Assembly: GCF_019443505.1 (NCBI RefSeq)
Contig: NZ_CP080377.1
Span: 4,092,001 to 4,156,000 of the forward strand
Direction: 5' to 3'
Origin: Janthinobacterium sp. PAMC25594
GTDB lineage: Bacteria > Pseudomonadota > Gammaproteobacteria > Burkholderiales > Burkholderiaceae_D
Length of the DNA: 64,000 bases
Shown here: piece after piece, positions 19,501 through 26,120 of the stretch
How the letters are laid out: every line of letters begins with the position of its first letter
How positions within the stretch are numbered: position 1 is the first letter of the stretch
Position numbers and translations under genes: made by a program
The notes under the pieces: generated by a model
Told to the model about the DNA's origin: nothing
The model's database searches: none
What the model saw: the letters and a program-made list of their open reading frames with translations, nothing else

Positions 19501-22500
19501 TTGCCCGTCACGCCGGATGACAAGGGCTGGCAACTGGTGAAGGGCCGCTTGCCGTGGGGCGGCGAGGTCGTCGTGCCGCAAGCGGGCCTGGTGACCCTGG
19601 CCGAAGACACGTATTTCAAATCGGGCACGAGCGTCAATTTCGCCGTGCCGATGAAGCCGATGCAGTTGCGCGGCGGCACCTTGCTGGCGACGCGCGCCAC
19701 CTTGACGGATGAGCTGAACTTGCCTGCCGGTAGCGTGCTGGGCGGCGCCGTGCGCAATCCCGACGGCAGTGTGCTGTACGCGGCCGGCAGCGTCTTGCAA
19801 AAGGCGCTGACCTTATCGAGCGGCATGCAGCTCGATCCTGGCCTGCGCCTGCCGGGCGCGGCCAAGGTGGCGGCCATGCTGTGGCCGGCGAATGTCGCCT
19901 TGCCCTTCCCGGAAGGCAAACCCATGGACACGGGCGATAGTGTCAACCTTGTCAACGGCGTGGTGCTGGCCTCGGCGCTGGCGCTGGACAAGGGCAGCGT
20001 GCTGCCCGCCGGTACGCTGGTCAAGCTGCCTGGCGGCGCGACCATGGTGGCGCTGCGCGCGGCCGACAGCTCGGGCAATCAGGGCCGCAACCTGGCGCTG
20101 GCACCGATGCTGGCCCAGGGTTCGCAAGCGTGGTCGCTGCGCCTGGTGGGCGGCGCCGATACGGCCGCCGCCGATACGCGCGCGCTGCGGCCGCATGCGA
20201 AGGACGCCCATTTGATGCTGGCCGATACGCATTACGGCATGGGCGCTGGCCGCGAGTTGATTCCAGGCACCGGTTTGCCCGGACAATACGTCTGGGGCGA
20301 CGATGCCGGCCTGTTTGGCCAGGAGCCGGGCACGCCGATCAACTTGGCCGACTTTGACAGCGAAGAAGCGCTGCTTGCCTACAATGACTGGGGCCTTGGC
20401 GTGATCGTGGTCAAGGTTGCCGATGGCACGCCGCCTGAATACGTGGACGTGACCGCGCCGGCGCGCCAGCCTCTGTTCAGCGTGCTGCGCACGGGTACGG
20501 GTGATCTCGATCTGCTGGCTGCCGGCGATTTCGACATGCGTTCGCTGTATGGCGTCTACACGGCGGGCACGCAGTCGGCCTCGCCGCTGGTCGATGGCAA
20601 GGATTTGTTCAACTTGCCGCGCGGCCTGAGCGCCAAGGGCAAATTGCTCGGCGCGCTCGATGACAAGCTGATGCGCTTCGTCGATGGCGGCAGCGAGAGC
20701 CTGTACCGCGCCTGGTATCCCGAGCACGGCGGCAACCTGCTGCTGCGCGCCCAGGGCGACGTCAAGGGCGACACCGTGGGCACCGCCCTGCAGCGCCGCG
20801 AGGATGCCATCGGCACCCTGAACGCGCAGCAGGACACCAGCGACATCGGCACCTGGCTGTGGCGTCAGGGCAGCGGCAGCACGGGCGCGGGCGTGCCGAC
20901 GGCATGGTGGATCAACTTCGGCACCTATGTCGCGCGCCCCGAAGGCTCTGACCTGTTTGCCGGCTTGCCGGTCGTGTCGGGCTTTACGGGCATCGGTACC
21001 CTGGGCGGTGGCAATGTGCTGCTGCAGGCGGGCGGCGACGCCGGCATGCTGACCTCGCGCGCCGATCCGGGCGGCGCATACACGCCGCGCAGCCAGGGCC
21101 TGAACGTGGCCGTGGGCAGCACGGGCAGGGTGACGCCGGACGGCAAGCTGCTGCTGACGGGCGGCGGCGACCTCGACATCCGCATCGGCGGCGGCCTCAA
21201 CCCTGTCGCCGAGGTACGCAGCTTCGATGCCAACAGCGACTTCCCGAATGCCGATACACGCTTCGAGCGCCAGTATCCCACGCTCAACAGCACTTTCACC
21301 AATCTGCGCGGCGCGCTGCGCATGGAAGCGGGCGCCGTGGGCGGCGTCGAGCTGCGTTTCGACCGCGCCGATCCGAAGGAATCGCGGCCGTATGAAACCT
21401 ACACGGCGGGCACGGCGATCGCCAGCGGCGGACCGATCCTGGTGCCCGGTGACAGCGGCGTGCGCATCGATGCGCGCGGCGACCTGGTGCTGGGCGGCAC
21501 GGCCGATGCGGGCCGCGTGAAGCAGCTGGCCAACGGCTCGCCGTTCAACTACCAGGGCGTGGAGCGCAAGGGCGAGGGCTGGAGCTGGTTCTCGCTGTGG
21601 ACGCCGGCCACGGCCATCGACCTGTTCAGCGCCGGTGGCAATCTGACGCCGACGTCCGCCTGGATCCAATCGGTGACGGGCGACAACCACGCGCCCTCGG
21701 ACGGGCGTTATGTCATGCCGTCCGTGCTGCGTGCCGTGGCCGCCAGCGGCAGCTTGTACTACGGCAATGCCAGCCTGGGCAGGATGGGCGAGGGTAATAA
21801 GGTTGACATGCCGCAAAACGGCGTAATCCTCGCCCCGTCGCCGGTGGCGCCGCAATTTGTCAGGACGGGCACGGGCCAGCTGGAAATGCTGGCGGCCGAC
21901 TCCATCCATGCGGCCGGCTATCCGATCACGCCATCGGGCGCCGATCCGCGCCTGTTGCCGAGCCCGTTCAACCCCGGCTTCGTCGGCGCGCTGGATACGG
22001 TCTGGTTCGGCCTGTTGCCGCTGCATAACGTCAGCGCGAACGGGCTGGCGCCCTCGCCACTGCTCTCTTTTGGTTCGAATCCCAACGGCGCCGGCGAGGC
22101 CCAACAGACCTATCCGCTGTTCAGCATGACGGCGCCGACGGTGTCGGACTATGTGCCGGTGGGCCAGGTGCCCGCGCATTTCTATGCCAACAGCGGCGAC
22201 ATCGTCGGCCTGCGCACGGGCGGCATCGTGTACCGGGCGACACTGAAGGGCGAAACGGGGCCGCTGGGCGTGTGGTACGAAGGCGGCGGCGCCGTGGCCG
22301 TGCGCGCCGGACGCGACATCGTCAATGCCGGCACGCCGCTCGGCAGCGTCGAGAACGTGCCGGAAGGCGCGGCGGGATGGACCAGCAAGGGCTATGCCGG
22401 CCGGCCCGACTATCCGGACAAGCCGGTCGTCACGGGCAGCTCGTCCGCGCGCGGCAACCTGTTCGTGCACCGCAATGCCGCCGACGTCTCCGTCGTCAGC

Positions 22501-24240
22501 GCCGGGCGCGATATCCGCTACAGCACCTTCTATGTGGCGGGACCGGGCCAGTTGAACGTGAGCGCCGGACGCGACCTGTACATGGCCGACAAGGCGCAAT
22601 TGCGCAGCCTCGGTTCCATCGTCGGCACCCGCCCCGGTGAACACGGCAACGGCGCCGGCATCAGCGTGGCCGCCGGCGTGGGCCGCAATGGTCCCGACTA
22701 TGCGGCTTTCGCGGCGCGCTACCTGGACCCGGCCAAGCTGGCCGACCCAGGCCGGCCGCTGGCCGACCAGGCCGGCAGCGCCGTGTATGTCTACGGTGGC
22801 AAGCTGACCCTGGCCGACTGGCTGCGCGGCCAGTTTGGCTACAAAGGCGACGAAGCGGGCGCAGCCGCCTTCCTCGGCACGAAGCAGGTCGAACTGGAGA
22901 AGGCCGGCCAGCAGACGGGTGGCGTGCGGCGCGACCTGGCGCGCGAATATGCGCTGGTCAGCCAGTTGCACCTGGTGAACTGGCTGACGACGCGCTTTGG
23001 CGGCGACAGCGGCCTGGGCATCCGCTACGACCCGGCCACCGATGCGCGCAGCTTCTTTGCCGCCTTGCCGAAGGAGCAGCAGCAGGTCTACCTGAGCAAT
23101 GTCTACTTTGCCGAACTGAAGGCGGCCGGGCGCGAGTACAACGACCCGGACGGCATGCGCCGCGGCAGCTATCTGCGCGGCCGGGAAGCCATCGCCACGC
23201 TGTTCCCATCGCAGGACAAGGCCGGCAAGAAGATCGAGTACAAGGGCGACCTGACGATGTTCAGCAGCGCGCTGTACACGGTCGATGACTACGGGGGCAT
23301 TTACACCAAGCGGCCGCTGGCGGGCGTGCGCTACCTGAGTCCGCAGGAGTGGGCCGAGGCGGGGTATCCGACGGTCAACGTGCCGCACGTGATCGTCAAC
23401 GATGCCGGTATCCACACGGATTTCGGCGGCGATATCGGCATCACGGTGCCGGGCGGGCGCGCGCTGATCGGCGTCGACGGCGGCTATGCGCCGGGCGAAG
23501 GCTCGGGCGTGCTGACGCAGGGCGCCGGTGAAATTCAGATCTACGCCCGGGACAGCATCCTGCTGGGCCAGAGCCGCATCTTCACCACGTTCGGCGGCAA
23601 CATCCTGGCCTGGTCGGCGCAGGGCGACATCAATGCGGGCCGCGGCACCAAGTCCACCGTCGTCTACACGCCGCAGCGCCGCGCCTACGACGGCATCGGC
23701 CTGGTCAGCCTGTCGCCGAGCACGCCGAGCACGGGCGCCGGCATCGCCACCCTGAATCCGATCCCGGAGGTGCCGCCTGGCGACATCGACCTGATCGCCC
23801 CGCTGGGCACCATCGACGCGAGCGAGGCGGGTATCCGCGTCTCGGGCAACGTCAACCTGGCGGCCTTGCAGGTGGTCAACGCGGAAAACATCCAGGTGCA
23901 GGGCAAGTCGACGGGCATGCCGGTCATTGCCGCGGTGAACGTGGGTGCGCTCAGCAATGCCAGCGCGGCCGCCTCGCAAGCCGTGACGGCGGCGCAGGAG
24001 GTGCTGCAGCGCGAACGGGCCGCCACGCGCCAGGCGCTGCCGTCGCTGTTCACCGTGAAGGTGCTGGGCTTTGGCAATGACGCGGCGGACGAGGGCGGTG
24101 TCGGCAAGCACAAGGGCGGTGAGCCGCAGGCATCGAGCTATCAGCCAGCCGGCGTGGTGCAGGTGCTGGGCGCGGGACCGTTGACGGCGCCGCAGCTGCA
24201 GGCGCTCACGCCCAACGAGCGGCGCGGCTTGCAGCCGTGA
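10585..24240 (+). CDS. Giant two-partner-secretion exoprotein (TpsA, filamentous-haemagglutinin type)
   Basis: The 4551-residue product is exported by Sec and then across the outer membrane by its TpsB partner. It has a long signal peptide (about 1-45, with a charged lead and cleavage near AQAQ), a TPS secretion domain (about 135-300) containing NWESFNVG (176-183) and NRNGIVFTG (226-234), and then thousands of residues of short, Gly/Ala/Asp-rich, beta-helix-type repeats (GDI-x-L, G-x-V-x-L patterns). It seems to have only two cysteines, C2240 and C2247. The C-terminal part (about 4300-4551) loses the repeat rhythm and resembles the DUF3739-like end of such proteins (low certainty). An adhesin or biofilm role is inferred. 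tpsB follows 189 bases later, after a hairpin. It resembles PdtA of the PUMA3 regulon. Confidence 0.93.
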   Translation: MQRSKSVTKHASSSAMAGNRSGRPVRLKPLALAIALLLQAGGAQAQQPFSGAWFAGKGANQGAAASSGRLPNGQPATSLNNPLLQQQKAEGKLQQSLNNLLLAARGIAAEQAVQAAARQAALAAGGAPDGLAKGGLQVDTNSLTAGWLNAQGPVQTQADGKTVVKVVQKDDKAILNWESFNVGKNTTLQFEQKSHWSVLNRVNDPLARPSQIQGQIKADGTVMIVNRNGIVFTGSSQVDTRNLAAAAMGMSDGQFKSGLYGKAQGTGAVPTFANDLLLGQNTYTHGKAEADVVVAAGARIDTRKPQTVTEGGGYVLLAGRSVDNAGAITTPNGQATLAAGDAIVVRPGQGSDKNQFSSTRGNEVEMLRVAGSSAGAVVNNGVIQAATGDITLSGNSVRQDGVLLSSTTVNGRGSIHLTAAGENAGVTLARGSVSAIVIDDNGATALDVQRDTLLKDAGKGTEGIGDRRDQSLVRIVSAGNVELEGDSLTLATGGQVLVDAARRSHVARDAAIDVSGAVGVKVDMSSNNVLINVQGNEQRDAPGSRDAKYLNNSDVWVDRRDLVLVPAGTNGYATDRWYTAGGLLEVSGYLNTSGHGIGEWAAQGGTVAFGGGEVVTQAGSRINIAGGSLDVQTGMVKQTWLKGADGAMVKLSTAPADNLYTGLYRGYESTHARWGANTTETYANALIGPRERLENGYTVGRDAGRLIVSTGAAVLEGDIDTSVFQGERQQRKRDDGMDSYKQAQTAAARAGQLIVGKMTPVFDTRTGQLRDSPQAVLEKVEIGKVAPVADGQLLSEALPAARSKTLRLDADWLNGLELGALNIYAYDKLDVNADVRVADGGDIALHATDVAIKANVSARSGSIAAGNMVSRYLANTGAVWLDAPVSPEGRPTGPAGVRVAPGVRLDARGLWSNLELDPAASGGLPYVNGGKVVLKSSGGIELAGGSVIDVSSGAALMSNGSLQGGRGGDITLAVDLPREKAATGALLKLDGELRGHGVKGGGRLAIDSGTAVSIGGKLLEGDVLPAGSSAPVGLRLSDEFLIAKGEKVPFDFAIVTSLIKPGQTLTKPVTADVSTQKPLVLGADLLVPQGANFFINGTRYVQGGSIAPAGSVVTAINGLNAGFVVSAEAFPNGLPILPLTTQYAAGSIAAADVRTPRGVLLPTGTMLGRDVAVQPMLALDASLFQSGFADYAVTGRDGVVVVNNAQIDVRMPVLRFNPATGHTVAGGTDPGAALEVWTPQLYQEDARKGRLTQRAGADLTLTAGSPNVKGALAVAQGAVVTVDPGRQISLTGNGQVSIDGRLDAWGGKIAILPGTFGTGNDVDVPNGKGQATSIWIGEHAVLDVAGRATVATDMRGGRYGRADKGGSIEIGARYKADAASVDAADAFVVVRPGALLDASGAQATLDLPNQGAVNVAGGGGLISLSSYNGIFADGTLRAAAGGAGAAGGTLALALDTPNYGQVDRQTLQGAAVDNAVRVPREFVLAQVQGDSVLPADLRAGQQDETLRYGSARLGADRVQAGGFDNLAMHVNGMLSVDGDVRLALGQSLRLSASSLGLVARPQPDAEGQDKATSLASQVHLAAPYVRLGTAMRGQKDNFIVPNAVKGSKNSGKGRGMLGVPLVADGSLLQIDAGMLDLAGEVNMGTRGEIVQSGGKPLAVERDAFEQLTLNSRGDLRMSNNAALYQPGNLTLAAAQIYPATGDSGMVMVGQSSRVDEFGNIRVTLDPLRTLNIERSGGSATPNQPFSVFGSLNLVAPTINQRGVLRAPLGQITLGAEGYEAYTGHVKLLPGSLTSVSAKGLTMPYGGTLDGLSYLYDGNDVVFKGVGNGPEIALTGAAVDVQQGAVLDLSGGGTLTGAAFLAGRGGSTDARLNTLVQMKPNGGFTLPGLNTNPVYAIIPGVQPDVAPLTAEQGAGKPAVGRQITIAAGVPGLAAGTYTLLPSNFALLPGAFRVELNGLAGTVEAGGTVAMRNGSYATAAQTGIAGTAIRDAVPGQAILTPAEVLRSYSQYNETGYAAFAMAQATRDGVPRAMLERDAKAVRVQLIAPSLHSVEDNHTPLMMDGSALYAPAEGGFGGSLLLGTGGHASTRYEVLGDGTAPLADFNGVSVHASQINAFGAQRLGIGGLPRVSYNDFLTGSNQRANIAAINESAGGIVLRDGAVLKAAEVFLVTTKTNDGIFLEQGSGINTLGRGKAAWDSRDGYVYQPMGSVLAVSNGWLDMLPAVRTPSDSDGPGIIDIGACAKTIVACGGTTSLYSEGTIAAVTERAFTLRDNVRYGTRNLVLAMGAINIGSAASLADASARGALPDGLALNQGVLDRLLRGDISTGAPALESLGLTARNSFNFYDSAQLSTIDAATGKSSLSRLVLNTPAIYGYGGTDALARIHTDTLVWQGATNAPGAVVAAGPGTGSGRLQVDAKRIEFGFTPDSRPDTIHKLDRLILGFGQVALNASEQVTANNKGSLSVYQSQSAWDTAINGYRYSGGDVLINTPLLTGAAGSVNRITAGGELKVSAPAGAAAATPTNAALAGALGAEVALSGNSVSVDTSVVLPSGKLTLSAERDVLLGDKAKLDLAGRKIDFYDTSKYSWGGDVILDSREGDVRQAAASVIDVSAVNNRAGKLAVIATGDAAGTTDLRGTLLGGASGSYDAGGTQVAYAAGGVDIRAQHLGDFAGLNQRLNTGKVFGGRSFQLKQGDLTIGDELKAREVSVSVDGGSLTVNGRIDASGEQVGSIRLAGRDGVTITSGAVLDAHGTLLRTDSYGQVIEAPNRAVIELASPGGRLTLENGARMDLRSGDKGGNYGSIDLNARRLGGATGDDIDIDAAGALNIAGARTINVNAFWQYKDAPAGTGKDADGRSYQSITQAYLDDKHGDSQAFMAHALANGNLMNSKLRGLRGDANAFHLRPGVEIVSATPGGDLHVDGDIDLSGHRYDGVNPLARLSGVYGSGEAGALVLRAGGKLSVFGSITDGFDTRSLPVTPDDKGWQLVKGRLPWGGEVVVPQAGLVTLAEDTYFKSGTSVNFAVPMKPMQLRGGTLLATRATLTDELNLPAGSVLGGAVRNPDGSVLYAAGSVLQKALTLSSGMQLDPGLRLPGAAKVAAMLWPANVALPFPEGKPMDTGDSVNLVNGVVLASALALDKGSVLPAGTLVKLPGGATMVALRAADSSGNQGRNLALAPMLAQGSQAWSLRLVGGADTAAADTRALRPHAKDAHLMLADTHYGMGAGRELIPGTGLPGQYVWGDDAGLFGQEPGTPINLADFDSEEALLAYNDWGLGVIVVKVADGTPPEYVDVTAPARQPLFSVLRTGTGDLDLLAAGDFDMRSLYGVYTAGTQSASPLVDGKDLFNLPRGLSAKGKLLGALDDKLMRFVDGGSESLYRAWYPEHGGNLLLRAQGDVKGDTVGTALQRREDAIGTLNAQQDTSDIGTWLWRQGSGSTGAGVPTAWWINFGTYVARPEGSDLFAGLPVVSGFTGIGTLGGGNVLLQAGGDAGMLTSRADPGGAYTPRSQGLNVAVGSTGRVTPDGKLLLTGGGDLDIRIGGGLNPVAEVRSFDANSDFPNADTRFERQYPTLNSTFTNLRGALRMEAGAVGGVELRFDRADPKESRPYETYTAGTAIASGGPILVPGDSGVRIDARGDLVLGGTADAGRVKQLANGSPFNYQGVERKGEGWSWFSLWTPATAIDLFSAGGNLTPTSAWIQSVTGDNHAPSDGRYVMPSVLRAVAASGSLYYGNASLGRMGEGNKVDMPQNGVILAPSPVAPQFVRTGTGQLEMLAADSIHAAGYPITPSGADPRLLPSPFNPGFVGALDTVWFGLLPLHNVSANGLAPSPLLSFGSNPNGAGEAQQTYPLFSMTAPTVSDYVPVGQVPAHFYANSGDIVGLRTGGIVYRATLKGETGPLGVWYEGGGAVAVRAGRDIVNAGTPLGSVENVPEGAAGWTSKGYAGRPDYPDKPVVTGSSSARGNLFVHRNAADVSVVSAGRDIRYSTFYVAGPGQLNVSAGRDLYMADKAQLRSLGSIVGTRPGEHGNGAGISVAAGVGRNGPDYAAFAARYLDPAKLADPGRPLADQAGSAVYVYGGKLTLADWLRGQFGYKGDEAGAAAFLGTKQVELEKAGQQTGGVRRDLAREYALVSQLHLVNWLTTRFGGDSGLGIRYDPATDARSFFAALPKEQQQVYLSNVYFAELKAAGREYNDPDGMRRGSYLRGREAIATLFPSQDKAGKKIEYKGDLTMFSSALYTVDDYGGIYTKRPLAGVRYLSPQEWAEAGYPTVNVPHVIVNDAGIHTDFGGDIGITVPGGRALIGVDGGYAPGEGSGVLTQGAGEIQIYARDSILLGQSRIFTTFGGNILAWSAQGDINAGRGTKSTVVYTPQRRAYDGIGLVSLSPSTPSTGAGIATLNPIPEVPPGDIDLIAPLGTIDASEAGIRVSGNVNLAALQVVNAENIQVQGKSTGMPVIAAVNVGALSNASAAASQAVTAAQEVLQRERAATRQALPSLFTVKVLGFGNDAADEGGVGKHKGGEPQASSYQPAGVVQVLGAGPLTAPQLQALTPNERRGLQP

Positions 24241-24269
24241 CCGCTGTACGAGCTTGACGGGAGGCCATT

Positions 24270-24304
24270 CCGGCCGCGGCGCCAGCGCCGTGGCCGGAGT
24301 TTTA
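24270..24304 (+). terminator. Strong hairpin between tpsA and tpsB (terminator or attenuator)
   Basis: Thirteen-base arms at 24270-24282 and 24285-24297 pair with a single G-T wobble, followed by AGTTTTA with only four Ts. It lies 29 bases after the tpsA stop. It may partly terminate tpsA transcription so that the transporter is made in smaller amounts, or it may protect the long mRNA. Confidence 0.6.
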
Positions 24305-24321
24305 TGAACATTTGATGACAA
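24304..24321 (-). promoter_or_regulatory. Repeat element upstream of tpsB matching the tpsA one
   Basis: The plus strand reads ATGA-N7-ATGAC-N6-CAGT (through 24329), the same spacing and conserved bases as at 10434. On the minus strand it is TTGTCAT-CAAA-TGTTCAT, a weaker PHO-box-like 7-4-7 repeat (10 of 14). It follows directly on the terminator-like hairpin, suggesting an independent, co-regulated promoter for tpsB. Confidence 0.4.
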
Positions 24322-24429
24322 ACGTCAGTTCGTGCGTGCGGCGTTCGTCTAGGTACTGTCTTGCCGAGCATAGCGTTCGGCGCCGCGATACCGGGTAGGG
24401 CAACCGTTTGATTTTGAGGTGAATGGAAT

Positions 24430-26064
24430 ATGCGTGAGATGAAGAAACGAGGTAACGGTGCGCCGCAGGCGCCCGCGACCGCCTTGAGCCTGCTGTGCCT
24501 GGCCATGCTGGCGTTGCCCGGCATGGCGCGCGCCCAGGACGCCGTCCCGGCGGCGGCCCCCGTGGCCGCGCCGGAACGGCAAGTGACGATCGAGGAATAC
24601 CTGGTGCGCGGCAATACCGTGCTCGACGCGCGTGCCATCGAAGAGGCGGTCACGCCGTTCCTGGGGCCGGGCCGCACCCTGAAGGACGTGGAAGGGGCAC
24701 GCGACGCCCTCGTTGCGGCCTATCAAGCCCGGGGCTATCAGTCCGTCTACGTCGACTTGCCCGAGCAGCAGGTGGAGCAGGGCGTGGTGGTGCTGCAGGT
24801 GAGCGAAACCAAGGTGGGCCGCTTGCGCGTGGTCGGCGCGCAATACAACTCGCCGCTCGACGTGCGCCAGCAAGTGCCGGCACTGACGGAGGGCAAGGTG
24901 CCCGACTTTACCCAGGCGCAAGTGGAATTGACGGCCCTGAACCGCGGTCCCAAGCGTCAGGTGATGCCGCTGGTCAAGCAGGGCAGCCTGCCCGGCACCA
25001 TGGACGTGGACTTGAAAGTGGAAGACAGCAGCCCGTGGCGCGCCAGCGTCGGCTTGAACAACGATTACAGCGCCGATACGAAGAAATTGCGTACCAGCAT
25101 GTCGGTCGGCCACGACAATCTGTGGCAGCTCGGGCATAGCGCCACCATCAGCTTTTTCGGCACGCCGGGCGACCTGAACCAGACCAAAGTGTGGTCCGCC
25201 TCGTACGTGGCGCCGATCGGCACGCAGGGCTGGAGCCTGGAAGCGACCGGCTACCAGTCGAACAGCAACGTGGCCAGCACGGGCGGCACCAGCGTGCTGG
25301 GCAAGGGCCATGCGCTGGGCATGAAAGTCAACTATACGGTGCCCAACAGCGGCATCTGGTGGCACAGTTTTTCTGCCGGCATCGATTTCAAGGATAACCA
25401 GGAAGCGCTCAAGCTCAATGGCGCGGGCAGCAGCATTCCCCTGAAATATGTGCCGCTGAGCGTGTCGTATAACGGCTTTGCGCAGACGGAGGCGGCGACC
25501 TACGGCCTGGGCCTGTCGCTGGTGGCCGGCACGCGCGCCTCGTTCGGCTATGGCAGCGACAGCGCGGCCTACGACAACAAACGCTACAAGGCCTCGCCCA
25601 GCTTCCTCGTGCTGAAGGGCGACGCCAACGCCACGTACACCCTGGGCAGCGGCGCGCAGCTGTACGGCAAGCTGGCGGGCCAGCTGGCCGATGCGGCGCT
25701 GGTGTCGGGCGAACAGATGGCCGCCGGCGGCGCCAATTCCGTGCGCGGCTACCTGTCGGCCGAAGCGACGGGCGACTACGGCGTGTCCGGCACCGTCGAA
25801 TGGCGCACGCCGCAGCTGACGTATTTCAGCCGCCTGGAAAACTGGCGCCTGTATGCGTTTGCCGATGGCGCGCGCCTGCGCCTGCGCGATCCGATGATCG
25901 AGCAGAAAGACCTGTTCGGCCTGGCCTCCGTGGGCTTGGGCAGCAGTTTCCAGTTCCTGCGCTACCTGAATGGCCGCATCGACTTTTCGTATCCGCTGCG
26001 CGATGGCCCGCGCACGCACAAACACGTGCGCCGCATCAATTTCAACCTGTCGGCCAGCTACTGA
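24430..26064 (+). CDS. TpsB outer-membrane transporter (ShlB/FhaC/HecB family)
   Basis: This Omp85-superfamily barrel exports the adjacent TpsA protein. Of 544 residues, 1-35 are the signal peptide (cleavage after ARA), about 50-130 form a first POTRA domain (IEEYLVRGNTVLDARAIEEAV...), a second shorter POTRA-like part follows (KVGRLRVVGAQYNSPLDV), and about 205-544 form the beta-barrel. The functionally important VRGY motif of the lid loop is at 438-441, and the chain ends in a tyrosine after the last strand (FNLSASY). It lies between tpsA and the ExbB-like gene, 56 bases before the latter. No other TpsA gene is in the window, so pairing with the giant exoprotein is very likely. Confidence 0.95.
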   Translation: MREMKKRGNGAPQAPATALSLLCLAMLALPGMARAQDAVPAAAPVAAPERQVTIEEYLVRGNTVLDARAIEEAVTPFLGPGRTLKDVEGARDALVAAYQARGYQSVYVDLPEQQVEQGVVVLQVSETKVGRLRVVGAQYNSPLDVRQQVPALTEGKVPDFTQAQVELTALNRGPKRQVMPLVKQGSLPGTMDVDLKVEDSSPWRASVGLNNDYSADTKKLRTSMSVGHDNLWQLGHSATISFFGTPGDLNQTKVWSASYVAPIGTQGWSLEATGYQSNSNVASTGGTSVLGKGHALGMKVNYTVPNSGIWWHSFSAGIDFKDNQEALKLNGAGSSIPLKYVPLSVSYNGFAQTEAATYGLGLSLVAGTRASFGYGSDSAAYDNKRYKASPSFLVLKGDANATYTLGSGAQLYGKLAGQLADAALVSGEQMAAGGANSVRGYLSAEATGDYGVSGTVEWRTPQLTYFSRLENWRLYAFADGARLRLRDPMIEQKDLFGLASVGLGSSFQFLRYLNGRIDFSYPLRDGPRTHKHVRRINFNLSASY

Positions 26065-26120
26065 CGGCCCAGCCAACCAGCACTGCACTTTTTTAGACTT
26101 TTTTTCGGAGAATCACTGTC

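Noticed and set aside
17551..21482. Several RGD tripeptides in TpsA, possible integrin-type binding sites
   Set aside because: RGD appears repeatedly as part of Arg-Gly-Asp-rich repeat composition, so it carries no real evidence for host-cell binding.
10432..24321. Very long minus-strand open frames of 1961, 986 and 1502 codons opposite tpsA
   Set aside because: They mirror the codon pattern of a GC-rich, repeat-type coding gene. The translations are His/Ala/Arg/Gln-rich without domains or ribosome sites. The plus frame has a signal peptide, a TPS domain and a partner gene.
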